A DNA stretch of 7,711 nucleotides from an uncultured Eubacteriales bacterium (GCA_900551145.1 URUQ01000057.1:1-7711); one strand, 5' to 3'. Positions 1 to 5,233 are shown, counted from the first letter of the stretch. A program made the numbers and translations. Notes: generated by a model not told the origin, from the sequence alone.

Positions 1-55
1 AAGGAAAATCCGTGCCAAACGACACGGATTTTCTTGGTGGAGAGGGGTGGATTCG
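1..55. repeat. 55-bp exact direct repeat, copy 1 (contig edge)
   Basis: Bases 1-55 are identical to 455-509 (offset 454) and diverge at base 56 (t here, a at 510). The copy holds an inverted repeat that works as the tRNA-operon terminator (5-32) and the last 21 bases of a tRNA-Tyr gene on the minus strand (35-55, CCA at 35-37), broken off inside the T loop. It starts exactly at the contig end. A length of 55 is a common de Bruijn k-mer size, so this edge may be a graph overlap. The second genomic copy could still be real. Confidence 0.9.
5..32 (-). terminator. Duplicate of the tRNA-operon terminator hairpin
   Basis: A 10-bp perfect stem (5-14 with 23-32) encloses an 8-base loop. It is the same hairpin as at 459-486. 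In this copy only a 21-base fragment of tRNA-Tyr lies upstream on the minus strand, so what it would terminate is unclear. Confidence 0.5.
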
Positions 56-454
56 TTTAATAGCGCAGGGCAAATATCATTTGCAAGAGCAAAGCGTCTA
101 CGCTAAACAAGCCGTGCTGTCGCACTTTGTGCGTTGCACGCACGACACTGCGTGTCTTGCTTGTTTGCTATGTCCGCTACGCACGATTTCCGCAAATGCT
201 ACGCGCTTGCGTCCATCTTTGCTTGCGGTCAGCACCGAAAGGTGGTTCGACACGCGAAGCGTGTTGGCTGTTTTTTGAAGAAAACAGCCTAAATCCACCC
301 GATACATAAACAAAAAAGCACATCGTATGGCGCACCAAACAGACAATCTTGCGAAACTGCGGTTGGAGTTTTTTTCCGTGCTTGAATTGATAGCAAAAGA
401 TTGGCTGTGCGGTAGTACCAAGAAAATTCTGTCGAAAGGCAAAGGATTTTGCAA
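56..454. other. Non-coding, hairpin-rich stretch downstream of the tRNA operon
   Basis: I find no convincing gene here. Short ORFs exist in several frames, but they lack ribosome binding sites and their translations are low-complexity and Cys/Arg-rich. The segment 70-289 instead holds a run of short perfect hairpins: 70-84 (6 bp, loop atc), 93-104 (5 bp, loop ct), 121-133 (5 bp, loop ttt), 144-156 (5 bp, loop tgc), 233-244 (4 bp, GAAA loop), 250-264 (6 bp, loop gaa) and 266-289 (9 bp, loop ttgaag). GTGCG at 129-133 can also pair with CGCAC at 139-143, so two hairpins exclude each other. A 9-bp inverted repeat (45-53 with 292-300) encloses the array. It is probably a structured intergenic repeat; no function is known to me. 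301-454 shows nothing recognisable. Confidence 0.5.
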
Positions 455-488
455 AAGGAAAATCCGTGCCAAACGACACGGATTTTCT

Positions 489-509
<21 letters not shown>
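455..509. repeat. 55-bp exact direct repeat, copy 2 (tRNA-Tyr 3' end plus terminator)
   Basis: This is identical to bases 1-55. Here the repeat continues into the complete tRNA-Tyr gene, so this is the copy in its native context. It covers the operon terminator and the 3' acceptor and T-arm part of the tRNA. Confidence 0.9.
459..486 (-). terminator. Intrinsic terminator of the tRNA operon
   Basis: Read on the minus strand, AAAATCCGTG, an 8-base loop and CACGGATTTT begin 2 bases after the encoded CCA of tRNA-Tyr. The stem ends in four T and is followed by CCTTTTGC, a short T-rich tail. Its position directly after the last tRNA supports the role. Confidence 0.8.
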
Positions 510-573
<64 letters not shown>

Positions 574-576
574 GTA

Positions 577-652
577 TGGAGCTGGTGATCGGAATCGAAC
601 CAACAACCTACTGATTACAAATCAGTTGCTCTGCCTATTGAGCTACACCAGC
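577..652 (-). tRNA. tRNA-Thr (anticodon TGT)
   Basis: The 76-base gene has acceptor GCTGGTG paired with CACCAGC, discriminator T and an encoded CCA at 577-579. The D arm reads TAGCTCAATAGGCAGAGCA, the anticodon loop is TTTGTAA (anticodon TGT), and the T arm contains GGTTCGATTCC. Its 3' end is 3 bases before tRNA-Tyr, which implies processing from a shared transcript. Confidence 0.95.
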
Positions 653-664
653 GTATTCAGTTGT

Positions 665-740
665 TGGTGCCTCGGGGCGGACTCGAACCACCGACACAGG
701 GATTTTCAGTCCCTTGCTCTACCACCTGAGCTACCGAGGC
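665..740 (-). tRNA. tRNA-Phe (anticodon GAA)
   Basis: The 76-base gene has acceptor GCCTCGG paired with CCGAGGC, discriminator A and encoded CCA at 665-667. The anticodon loop CTGAAAA sits between a GGGA/TCCC stem and gives GAA. It has a standard D arm (AGCTCAGGTGGTAGAGC) and T loop TTCGAGT. Third tRNA from the 3' end of the operon. Confidence 0.95.
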
Positions 741-782
741 ATATTTAGCTTGGTAGGGAAGAAATCCCTTTTTTAGATATAT

Positions 783-804
783 GGCAGTGACGGTTGTCAC
801 TGCC
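783..804. other. Perfect 9-bp hairpin between tRNA-Asp and tRNA-Phe
   Basis: GGCAGTGAC (783-791), loop ggtt, then GTCACTGCC (796-804). No T-run follows on the minus strand, so it does not look like a terminator. Within the tRNA operon transcript it could be an RNA processing or stability element. Confidence 0.5.
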
Positions 805-815
805 ACATATTTGGA

Positions 816-892
816 TGGCGACCCGGAGGGGGCTCGAACCCCTGACCTCCAGCGTGACAGGCTGGCGTACTAACCAACTGTACTACCGGGCC
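816..892 (-). tRNA. tRNA-Asp (anticodon GTC)
   Basis: The 77-base gene has acceptor GGCCCGG paired with CCGGGTC (one G-T wobble), discriminator G and encoded CCA at 816-818. The anticodon loop CTGTCAC gives GTC. The D arm reads TAGTACAGTTGGTTAGTAC and the T loop TTCGAGC. Confidence 0.95.
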
Positions 893-909
893 AAACAAAT
901 TTTATATTT

Positions 910-986
910 TGGTGGGCCTTCACGGACTCGAACCGCGGACCGATCGGTTATGAGCCGACTGCTCTAACCAACTGAGCTAAAGGCCC
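910..986 (-). tRNA. tRNA with CAT anticodon, probably tRNA-Ile2 (lysidine type)
   Basis: The 77-base gene has acceptor GGGCCTT paired with AAGGCCC, discriminator A and encoded CCA at 910-912. The anticodon loop is CTCATAA. A CAT anticodon can mean elongator Met, initiator Met or Ile2. The body (CCTTTAGCTCAGTTGGTTAG, the CGGCTCATAACCG stem-loop and C-G pairs at acceptor positions 4 and 5) resembles the Ile2 tRNA of Bacillus as I recall it, whose wobble C is changed to lysidine by TilS. Initiator is unlikely because the anticodon stem lacks three consecutive G-C pairs. Elongator Met is not excluded. Confidence 0.85.
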
Positions 987-1011
987 GAATCATCGTGTGA
1001 GAGTGTGTTCG

Positions 1012-1089
1012 TGGTCGGGGTGAAGAGATTCGAACTCCCGACCTTCTGAACCCAAATCAGACGCGCTAGCCAAACTGCGCTACACCCCG
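1012..1089 (-). tRNA. tRNA-Pro (anticodon TGG)
   Basis: The 78-base gene has acceptor CGGGGTG paired with CACCCCG, the C1-G72 pair typical of bacterial tRNA-Pro, discriminator A and encoded CCA at 1012-1014. The anticodon loop TTTGGGT between TCTGA and TCAGA gives TGG. It is the first gene of the operon, about 45 bases downstream of the promoter -10 box. Confidence 0.95.
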
Positions 1090-1134
1090 ACAGCATCGCT
1101 ATCGAAAGCATCGCTGTTCGTTTGCGACTTTCAC

Positions 1135-1163
1135 AATATACAATAATTTTTTGGCGTTGTCAA
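1135..1163 (-). promoter_or_regulatory. Vegetative (sigma-A type) promoter of the tRNA operon
   Basis: On the minus strand TTGACA (1163-1158), a 17-base spacer and TATATT (1140-1135) make a near-consensus promoter. It lies just upstream of tRNA-Pro, with predicted initiation near 1128. No other promoter of this quality is visible inside the tRNA array, so all six tRNAs are probably one transcript. Confidence 0.85.
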
Positions 1164-1283
1164 TGATTTTTTTAAGAGATTTTGAGAAATTTTCGACATA
1201 TTATTTTTCTTATTGGTCTTTTGCGCCAAAACACGCCGTTTTGCGCGACTTTGTGCGGTTTATCCTTTTTGTCGGAGGCCGAT
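1164..1283 (+). other. Leader and upstream region of spoIIAA
   Basis: In related sporeformers this operon is driven by sigma-H, but I could not identify a convincing sigma-H or vegetative promoter here. The region holds an imperfect hairpin (GCGC-c-AAAAC at 1223-1232 with GTTTTGCGC at 1238-1246, one bulged C). The stretch 1229-1261 resembles 105-137 in the non-coding region near the contig start, suggesting two diverged copies of one intergenic repeat. A strong ribosome binding site GGAGG (1274-1278) ends the leader, 5 bases before the ATG. Confidence 0.4.
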
Positions 1284-1595
1284 ATGAATATCAACTTGAA
1301 AAACGAAAAAGGAAACTTGCTTATCGTCTTTCACGGAGAAATGGACGAGCACAGCATAAAGGGCGTGCGTGACGAGATTGACGAAATAATTGACGCTACG
1401 CGCGGACTTAAATGCGTGACGTTCGATATGAGCGACGTGAGTTTTATAGACAGCACAGGTCTTGGGTTTGTGATCGGAAGATACAAAAAACTCAAAGCCA
1501 AACGAGCGGAACTTTTGCTTGCAAAAGTTTCAAAGCCCGTCGATAAAGTGTTTAGTACGAGCGGAATATATCGGTTTGTGCCTATTGCGGAATAA
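1284..1595 (+). CDS. spoIIAA: SpoIIAA, anti-anti-sigma factor (antagonist of SpoIIAB)
   Basis: The 103-residue STAS-domain protein controls SigF release in the forespore: unphosphorylated SpoIIAA binds SpoIIAB and displaces SigF, and SpoIIAB phosphorylates it to switch it off. The signature FIDSTGLGFVIGRY is present, with the phosphorylatable serine at about residue 57. The protein is slightly shorter than the roughly 117-residue Bacillus homologue. I chose ATG 1284 because GGAGG at 1274-1278 is well placed and the family starts near MNINL. The frame is open upstream to 1182, but that extension lacks a ribosome binding site and family similarity. It is the first gene of the operon; spoIIAB begins 9 bases after the stop codon. 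Confidence 0.95.
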   Translation: MNINLKNEKGNLLIVFHGEMDEHSIKGVRDEIDEIIDATRGLKCVTFDMSDVSFIDSTGLGFVIGRYKKLKAKRAELLLAKVSKPVDKVFSTSGIYRFVPIAE

Positions 1596-1604
1596 GGAGT
1601 GAGT

Positions 1605-2024
1605 ATGAACTATTTTGATATGAAATTGCTTGCCACAAGTGAGAACGAAGCGTTTGCGCGAAACGTCGTCGCGAGTTTTGCGGTGCAGTGCAACCCGACG
1701 ATCGAGGAAATAAACGATATTAAGACTGCCGTGAGCGAAGCGGTTACCAACTGCGTCGTGCATGCTTACGACAAAAATGACGGCGTAGTGCAAATCGAGT
1801 GCAGAATGGAAGATAAAACGCTTGAAATAGTCGTGCGCGACTTTGGAAAAGGTATTGTCGACGTCAAAGAGGCAATCGAGCCGTTTTTCACCACCGCGCC
1901 CAATGAGGAGCGTAGCGGAATGGGATTTACCATAATCGAGACGTTTATGGACGAGATGAGCGTTACTTCTGCCGTTGGGGAAGGTACGTGCGTGCGTATG
2001 AAAAAGGTTATAAAGGGATGTTAG
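1605..2024 (+). CDS. spoIIAB: SpoIIAB, anti-sigma F factor and serine kinase
   Basis: The 139-residue GHKL-fold ATPase binds SigF and phosphorylates SpoIIAA on serine. The ATP-binding boxes are visible: the N box around residues 40-55 (TAVSEAVTNCVVHAY, with E45 and N49), the G1 box D79-x-G81-x-G83 (RDFGKGI), and the G2 box around 102-108 (ERSGMGF). Length matches the family (about 146 in Bacillus). The start is ATG 1605, preceded by AAGGAG; a GTG at 1599 in the same frame lies inside the ribosome binding site and is less likely. Its stop overlaps the sigF start in ATGTTAG, so the two are probably translationally coupled, keeping SigF and its inhibitor in proportion. Confidence 0.95.
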   Translation: MNYFDMKLLATSENEAFARNVVASFAVQCNPTIEEINDIKTAVSEAVTNCVVHAYDKNDGVVQIECRMEDKTLEIVVRDFGKGIVDVKEAIEPFFTTAPNEERSGMGFTIIETFMDEMSVTSAVGEGTCVRMKKVIKGC

Positions 2025-2737
2025 ACCATCAAACCACCGTCGAGCTTATCAAGCGCGCAAGAGAGGGTGACGACGATGCAAAAGAGAAATTGATAGAAGA
2101 GAATATTCCGCTCATAAAATCTATCGTAAAACGTTTTAAGGGGCGTTTGGAATACGACGATTTGATGCAGTTGGGCGCAATAGGGCTCGTTAAAGCGGTG
2201 CAAAATTTTGACGTCGAGTATGGCGTCAGATTTTCAACGTATGCCGTGCCGATGATAAGCGGTGAAATCAAGCGATTTTTGCGTGACGACGGTGCAATCA
2301 AAGTGTCGAGATGGACGAAAACGCTTGCTACGCGCATAAACGCGTATATTGACGAGAGCGTAAAGGAAGGAAAGCCCGAACCCGACGTGGAGCAAATCGC
2401 AACGGAACTCGGCGTAGAGGCTCAAGAAGTGGTGTTTGCAATGGACGCTACGCATTATCTCATATCCTTATCGCAACCGGTCGGCGACGACGAGGGGCAA
2501 ATAGGAGATAAAATCGTCGGGGACAATTCTCCCGACGAGGATTTGGACAAGATTATGCTACGCGATTTTATAAAGGAACTTCCGCCTCGCGAGAAAAAAG
2601 TGATAATTTTGCGGTATTTCAGAGATAAAACACAAAGTGAGATTGCAACGGAACTTGGTGTATCGCAAGTGCAAGTGAGCCGAATAGAGGGCAAAGTGCT
2701 TCAAAAGCTCAAAGAGAAGTTAAGTCAAGACGAATAA
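2018..2737 (+). CDS. sigF: SigF, forespore-specific RNA polymerase sigma factor
   Basis: The 239-residue sigma-70 family protein is the first compartment-specific sigma factor of the forespore. Region 2 spans about residues 30-95 and includes YDDLMQLGAIGLVKAV and the -10 recognition segment VRFSTYAVPMISGEIKRF. Region 3 is about 96-150. Region 4, with its helix-turn-helix (QSEIATELGVSQVQVSRIEG), is about 185-235. Sequence alone is close to SigG as well; position after spoIIAA-spoIIAB decides for SigF. ATG 2018 overlaps the spoIIAB stop, with AAAGG around 2002-2006 as a possible ribosome binding site. A GTG at 1988 would add ten residues and is less likely. Confidence 0.93.
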   Translation: MLDHQTTVELIKRAREGDDDAKEKLIEENIPLIKSIVKRFKGRLEYDDLMQLGAIGLVKAVQNFDVEYGVRFSTYAVPMISGEIKRFLRDDGAIKVSRWTKTLATRINAYIDESVKEGKPEPDVEQIATELGVEAQEVVFAMDATHYLISLSQPVGDDEGQIGDKIVGDNSPDEDLDKIMLRDFIKELPPREKKVIILRYFRDKTQSEIATELGVSQVQVSRIEGKVLQKLKEKLSQDE

Positions 2738-2742
2738 AGTTA

Positions 2743-2781
2743 ATTACGCAAAGGCGCGGTGATATTTTGCAAAGCGCAAGT
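2743..2781 (+). repeat. Two degenerate tandem hairpin units after sigF
   Basis: These are two units of the family seen regularly at 4654-4761. Unit 1 (2743-2760) opens ATT, has a CGC/GCG stem with loop aaag and closes GGT. It is followed by the spacer GAT (2761-2763). Unit 2 (2764-2781) opens ATT, has a TTGC-like stem paired with GCAA (one bulge) and closes GT. The core GTGATATT (2759-2766) is shared exactly with the larger array. Confidence 0.5.
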
Positions 2782-2821
2782 TCATTGTCTACTGCCACAG
2801 CGACGACTTTTGCTCGTTTAG

Positions 2822-3013
2822 ATGATTAAAAAGCGCGATTTGTGGCAAGTATTATGCCGTATGGACGCGCTCTTTTCCAAAAACGTCGAAGATAAAGAGG
2901 TTTATTTCAAGGATAATCCCAACGTTGAGGGTATAAGGCAAGACCCTCTTTTCGACGTTAAAAAAACCTCTAAAAAGGTCGATAAGGGCGCAAAAAAGGA
3001 CGATGTATGTTAG
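2822..3013 (+). CDS. Small protein of unknown function, coupled to spoVAC
   Basis: I do not recognise this 63-residue protein. It is soluble-looking, without a signal peptide or membrane segment. The N-terminal half has a hydrophobic/aromatic stretch (DLWQVLCRMDALF), and the C-terminal 20 residues are strongly basic and acidic (KKTSKKVDKGAKKDD). The main evidence that it is real is its stop, which overlaps the spoVAC start in ATGTTAG, the same 7-base geometry as the spoIIAB-sigF junction. An in-frame TAG lies directly before the ATG at 2819-2821, so it cannot extend upstream. There is no visible ribosome binding site. An internal ATG at 2861 is a possible alternative start. It sits between sigF and spoVAC, where no additional gene is universally expected. 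Confidence 0.6.
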   Translation: MIKKRDLWQVLCRMDALFSKNVEDKEVYFKDNPNVEGIRQDPLFDVKKTSKKVDKGAKKDDVC

Positions 3014-3447
3014 ACAGAAAAGAGTACCAAAAGTACGTAAAAGACAACGCTCCCAAGTCGCCTATGGTGCGCACGCTGTTCGCCGCGTTTCTCGTGGGCG
3101 GGATTATTTGTTGTATCGGTGAGGGCATAGGAGATATCATAAAACTCATTTTTGAGGATATGAGCAAAAAGGACGTTGCGACGTGGGAAAGTTGCGTAAT
3201 GATTTTCCTCGGAAGCCTTTTTACCGCGCTCGGACTTTACGACAAACTCGGACGATTCGCCGGCGGTGGCTCGATTATTCCCATCACGGGATTTGCAAAC
3301 TCGGTGGTGTCACCCGCAATGGAATACAACCGTGAGGGTGTGTTCTTCGGCGTGTGCGCAAAGATGTTCGTCATAGCGGGGCCGATTATCGTGTTCGGTG
3401 TGGTGTCAAGTTTCGTAGTCGGATTTATCGGCTATTTCGCGATGTGA
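3007..3447 (+). CDS. spoVAC: SpoVAC, membrane protein of the SpoVA dipicolinate channel
   Basis: The 146-residue integral membrane protein belongs to the SpoVAC/SpoVAEb family and matches its usual length of about 150. In Bacillus, SpoVAC forms a mechanosensitive channel in the spore inner membrane used for DPA movement. A charged N-terminus (residues 1-20) is followed by hydrophobic segments at about 22-48, 60-78, 88-104 and 118-145. The family motif GGGSIIPITGFANSV is at about 86-100. ATG 3007 has AAAAGGA about 7 bases upstream and overlaps the stop of the 63-residue ORF. spoVAD follows 8 bases after the stop. In B. subtilis spoVA is sigma-G dependent; I see no clear sigma-G promoter here. 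Confidence 0.95.
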   Translation: MLDRKEYQKYVKDNAPKSPMVRTLFAAFLVGGIICCIGEGIGDIIKLIFEDMSKKDVATWESCVMIFLGSLFTALGLYDKLGRFAGGGSIIPITGFANSVVSPAMEYNREGVFFGVCAKMFVIAGPIIVFGVVSSFVVGFIGYFAM

Positions 3448-3455
3448 GGTGGAAA

Positions 3456-4649
3456 ATGCGCACTTTTGAGATTTCAAAACCCGTGTATATCAAGAGCGGA
3501 TTTACAATAGTAGGTCCCAAAGAGGGAGACGGCAATTTCGGCAATTGTTTCGATATAGTGCTTGACAACGATTTGTGGTGCGAAAAGTCCTACGAGAAGT
3601 GCGAAAGCAAGATGCAACGCGATGCCGTGAGCGGTGCAATCAAAAAAGCGGGGCTAAAAAGAGAGGATATCGACATAATGTTGGGCGGTGACTTGCTCAA
3701 CGAATTGTCGGCAACGTCGCTTGCAGCGCGCAATTTTCCGTCGGCATTTCTCGGATTGTACAACGCTTGCTCGACTTTTAGCGAAAGTCTTATCGTTGGC
3801 GCAATGCTCATATCGGGCGGATACGCCGATAACGTGACGTGTTCTACGTCAAGCCACTTCGCTTCGGCGGAAAGACAATATCGTTTTCCGTTGGAACTGG
3901 GCAATCAGCGCACACCTACCGCACAGTGGACGGTTACGGGTGCGGGGTGCACGGTTTTGAGCAGTCGAAAACCTAGGCTTATCAACGAAAGAGTGTATGA
4001 GGACGATATTATTGCAATTGACGAAGGTATGAATATCGACGAAAAAACGCTGCAAAAATATAAGAAAAGCATTGAAAAACAAAAGAAAATCATCAATAAA
4101 GAGAAGTCTAACATCATAGAAAGCAACTTTGAAAAGGAAAACAACGATTATCTCAAACCAAACGCCTATTGCGTCAAAGTCACCGGCGGAACGCTCGGTC
4201 GAGTCATAGACCTCGGCATAGACGACGAGGCAAATATGGGAGCGGCAATGGCTCCTGCCGCTTGCGATACTATCCTCACGCACTTCAAAGAAAGCGGACG
4301 CTCTTTTGATTATTACGATGGCATATTTACGGGAGATTTGGGACGTTTCGGCAAGCAAACGCTTGAATATTTGCTATCCAAAGAAGGGTATATTTTGCCA
4401 AAATACTATATGGATTGCGGCGCAAGTTACTTTACGCCCGAACAAAAAACCTATCAAGGCGGATCGGGTGCGGGGTGCGTAAATACCGCGTTCAACGGCT
4501 ATATTCTCAAAAAAATGCAACGCGGAGAACTCAAAAAGGTGCTTATCGTGCCCACGGGGGCATTGCTCAACAAAGATACGCCTCTTCAAAAGGAGACAAT
4601 CCCGGGTATTGCGCACGCCGTAACGTTGGAGATTGAGCAACTTTTGTAG
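3456..4649 (+). CDS. spoVAD: SpoVAD, dipicolinic-acid-binding SpoVA protein with a central insertion
   Basis: The thiolase-fold protein (397 residues) binds DPA on the inner membrane surface of the spore and is needed for its uptake. Family landmarks are VGPKEGDGNFG (19-29), GGDLLNELSA (77-86), the YNACSTFSESL segment with Cys105 at the thiolase-like cysteine position, TSSHFASAERQYRFP (131-145), MGAAMAPAACDTI (261-273), GGSGAGC (335-341) and ETIPGIAHAV (380-389). The family is usually about 340 residues. The excess is a hydrophilic Lys/Glu/Asn-rich stretch at about 175-236, between the VTGAGCTVLSS strand and the GGTLGRVIDLG strand. ATG 3456 has AGGTGG just upstream; earlier in-frame codons lie inside spoVAC. 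It is in an operon with spoVAC. Confidence 0.95.
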   Translation: MRTFEISKPVYIKSGFTIVGPKEGDGNFGNCFDIVLDNDLWCEKSYEKCESKMQRDAVSGAIKKAGLKREDIDIMLGGDLLNELSATSLAARNFPSAFLGLYNACSTFSESLIVGAMLISGGYADNVTCSTSSHFASAERQYRFPLELGNQRTPTAQWTVTGAGCTVLSSRKPRLINERVYEDDIIAIDEGMNIDEKTLQKYKKSIEKQKKIINKEKSNIIESNFEKENNDYLKPNAYCVKVTGGTLGRVIDLGIDDEANMGAAMAPAACDTILTHFKESGRSFDYYDGIFTGDLGRFGKQTLEYLLSKEGYILPKYYMDCGASYFTPEQKTYQGGSGAGCVNTAFNGYILKKMQRGELKKVLIVPTGALLNKDTPLQKETIPGIAHAVTLEIEQLL

Positions 4650-4653
4650 TAAT

Positions 4654-4761
4654 ATTGCACTTCGTGCAGTGATATTCTCGCTATGCGAGAGTGATATTTT
4701 TTGCTTGCGCAAAAAGTGATATTGCGACTATGTCGCAGTGATATTCGCACTATGTGCGAGT
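4654..4761 (+). repeat. Array of five tandem hairpins with constant ATT...AGT ends and GAT spacers
   Basis: There are five units: 4654-4670 (loop ttc), 4674-4692 (tat), 4696-4717 (ttgc), 4721-4739 (tat) and 4743-4761 (tat). Each opens ATT and closes AGT, so the base pairs are A-T, T-G wobble and T-A, followed by a perfect variable stem: GCAC, CTCGC, TTTTGC, GCGAC and CGCAC with their complements. Adjacent units are separated by exactly GAT (4671-4673, 4693-4695, 4718-4720, 4740-4742), which makes AGTGATATT the only conserved sequence. The array starts 4 bases after the spoVAD stop and ends 100 bases before spoVAE. It has no long T-tail, so it is not a normal terminator. Function unknown. Confidence 0.85.
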
Positions 4762-4861
4762 TGTGGAATATTCGCAAATACGAACTAATCTATTGATTGG
4801 TAACGTCGTTGGAAATTTTACTGCAAAAAAGCGTTTCAAAAATAGTAAAACAAGGTGAATT

Positions 4862-5233
4862 ATGGATATATTTCTCGATTATCTCAAAGTGTTTGCCGTG
4901 GGCGGGGCGGTGTGTATGCTCGGACAAATTCTCATCAACAAAACAAGAATGTCCTCGGCGCGTATACTCGTCACATATATGCTCATCGGTGTGGTGCTGG
5001 AAGTGTGCGGTGCGTTTGAACCGATGAAAGAATTTGCGAGTTCGGGTGTAACTATCCCCATTATGGGCTTTGGCTCGAATCTTGCCAGAGGCGCACTCGA
5101 AGGCGTGCAAAAAGACGGATTTTTGGGCGCAATTACGGGTGGAATGTCGGCAGTAGCGGCGGGTTTGACCACAGTAATCGTGTGTGGATTCGTCTTCGGG
5201 CTTATTTCGCGCTCTCGCACTAAAAAAATATAA
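4862..5233 (+). CDS. spoVAE: SpoVAE (SpoVAEb type), membrane protein of the SpoVA complex
   Basis: The 123-residue integral membrane protein is homologous to SpoVAC, sharing the motif TIPIMGFGSNLARGALEG (64-81), which parallels IIPITGFANSV in SpoVAC. Hydrophobic segments are at about 6-25, 34-51, 62-75 and 87-115, ending in a basic tail (SRSRTKKI). It acts in the spore inner membrane in DPA transport. ATG 4862 is preceded by AAGGTG (4852-4857). It is separated from spoVAD by 212 bases that hold the hairpin array, unlike the tight packing of the other genes, so it may have its own expression control. Length is near the family's usual 115-125 residues. Confidence 0.93.
   Translation: MDIFLDYLKVFAVGGAVCMLGQILINKTRMSSARILVTYMLIGVVLEVCGAFEPMKEFASSGVTIPIMGFGSNLARGALEGVQKDGFLGAITGGMSAVAAGLTTVIVCGFVFGLISRSRTKKI

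Noticed and set aside
98..472. 124-residue minus-strand ORF near the contig start
   Set aside because: It runs through the tRNA terminator and a hairpin-rich repeat, has a Cys/Arg-rich composition and no ribosome binding site, so it is most likely spurious.
755..774. Plus-strand terminator AGGGA-agaaa-TCCCT plus T-run
   Set aside because: The stem is only 5 bp and there is no plus-strand gene upstream; all genes near it are tRNAs on the minus strand.
1182..1283. N-terminal extension of SpoIIAA
   Set aside because: The extra 34 residues are not found in the family and the strong ribosome binding site at 1274-1278 selects ATG 1284.
2761..2791. Sigma-G promoter before the spoVA genes
   Set aside because: CATTGTCTA at 2783-2791 loosely resembles a sigma-G -10 element, but the -35 candidate does not fit the consensus, and the stretch is better explained by the hairpin units.
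3849..4358. 169-residue minus-strand ORF within spoVAD
   Set aside because: It is a mirror frame of spoVAD without motifs; the spoVAD frame is conserved across its full length.
4654..4761. CRISPR array
   Set aside because: The conserved core is only 9 bases and the variable parts are self-complementary hairpins rather than unique spacers of about 30 bases; no cas genes are present.
4766..4790. Sigma-F/G promoter upstream of spoVAE
   Set aside because: GAATA at 4766-4770 fits a -35, but the only -10 like sequence is about 10 bases away, far too close.
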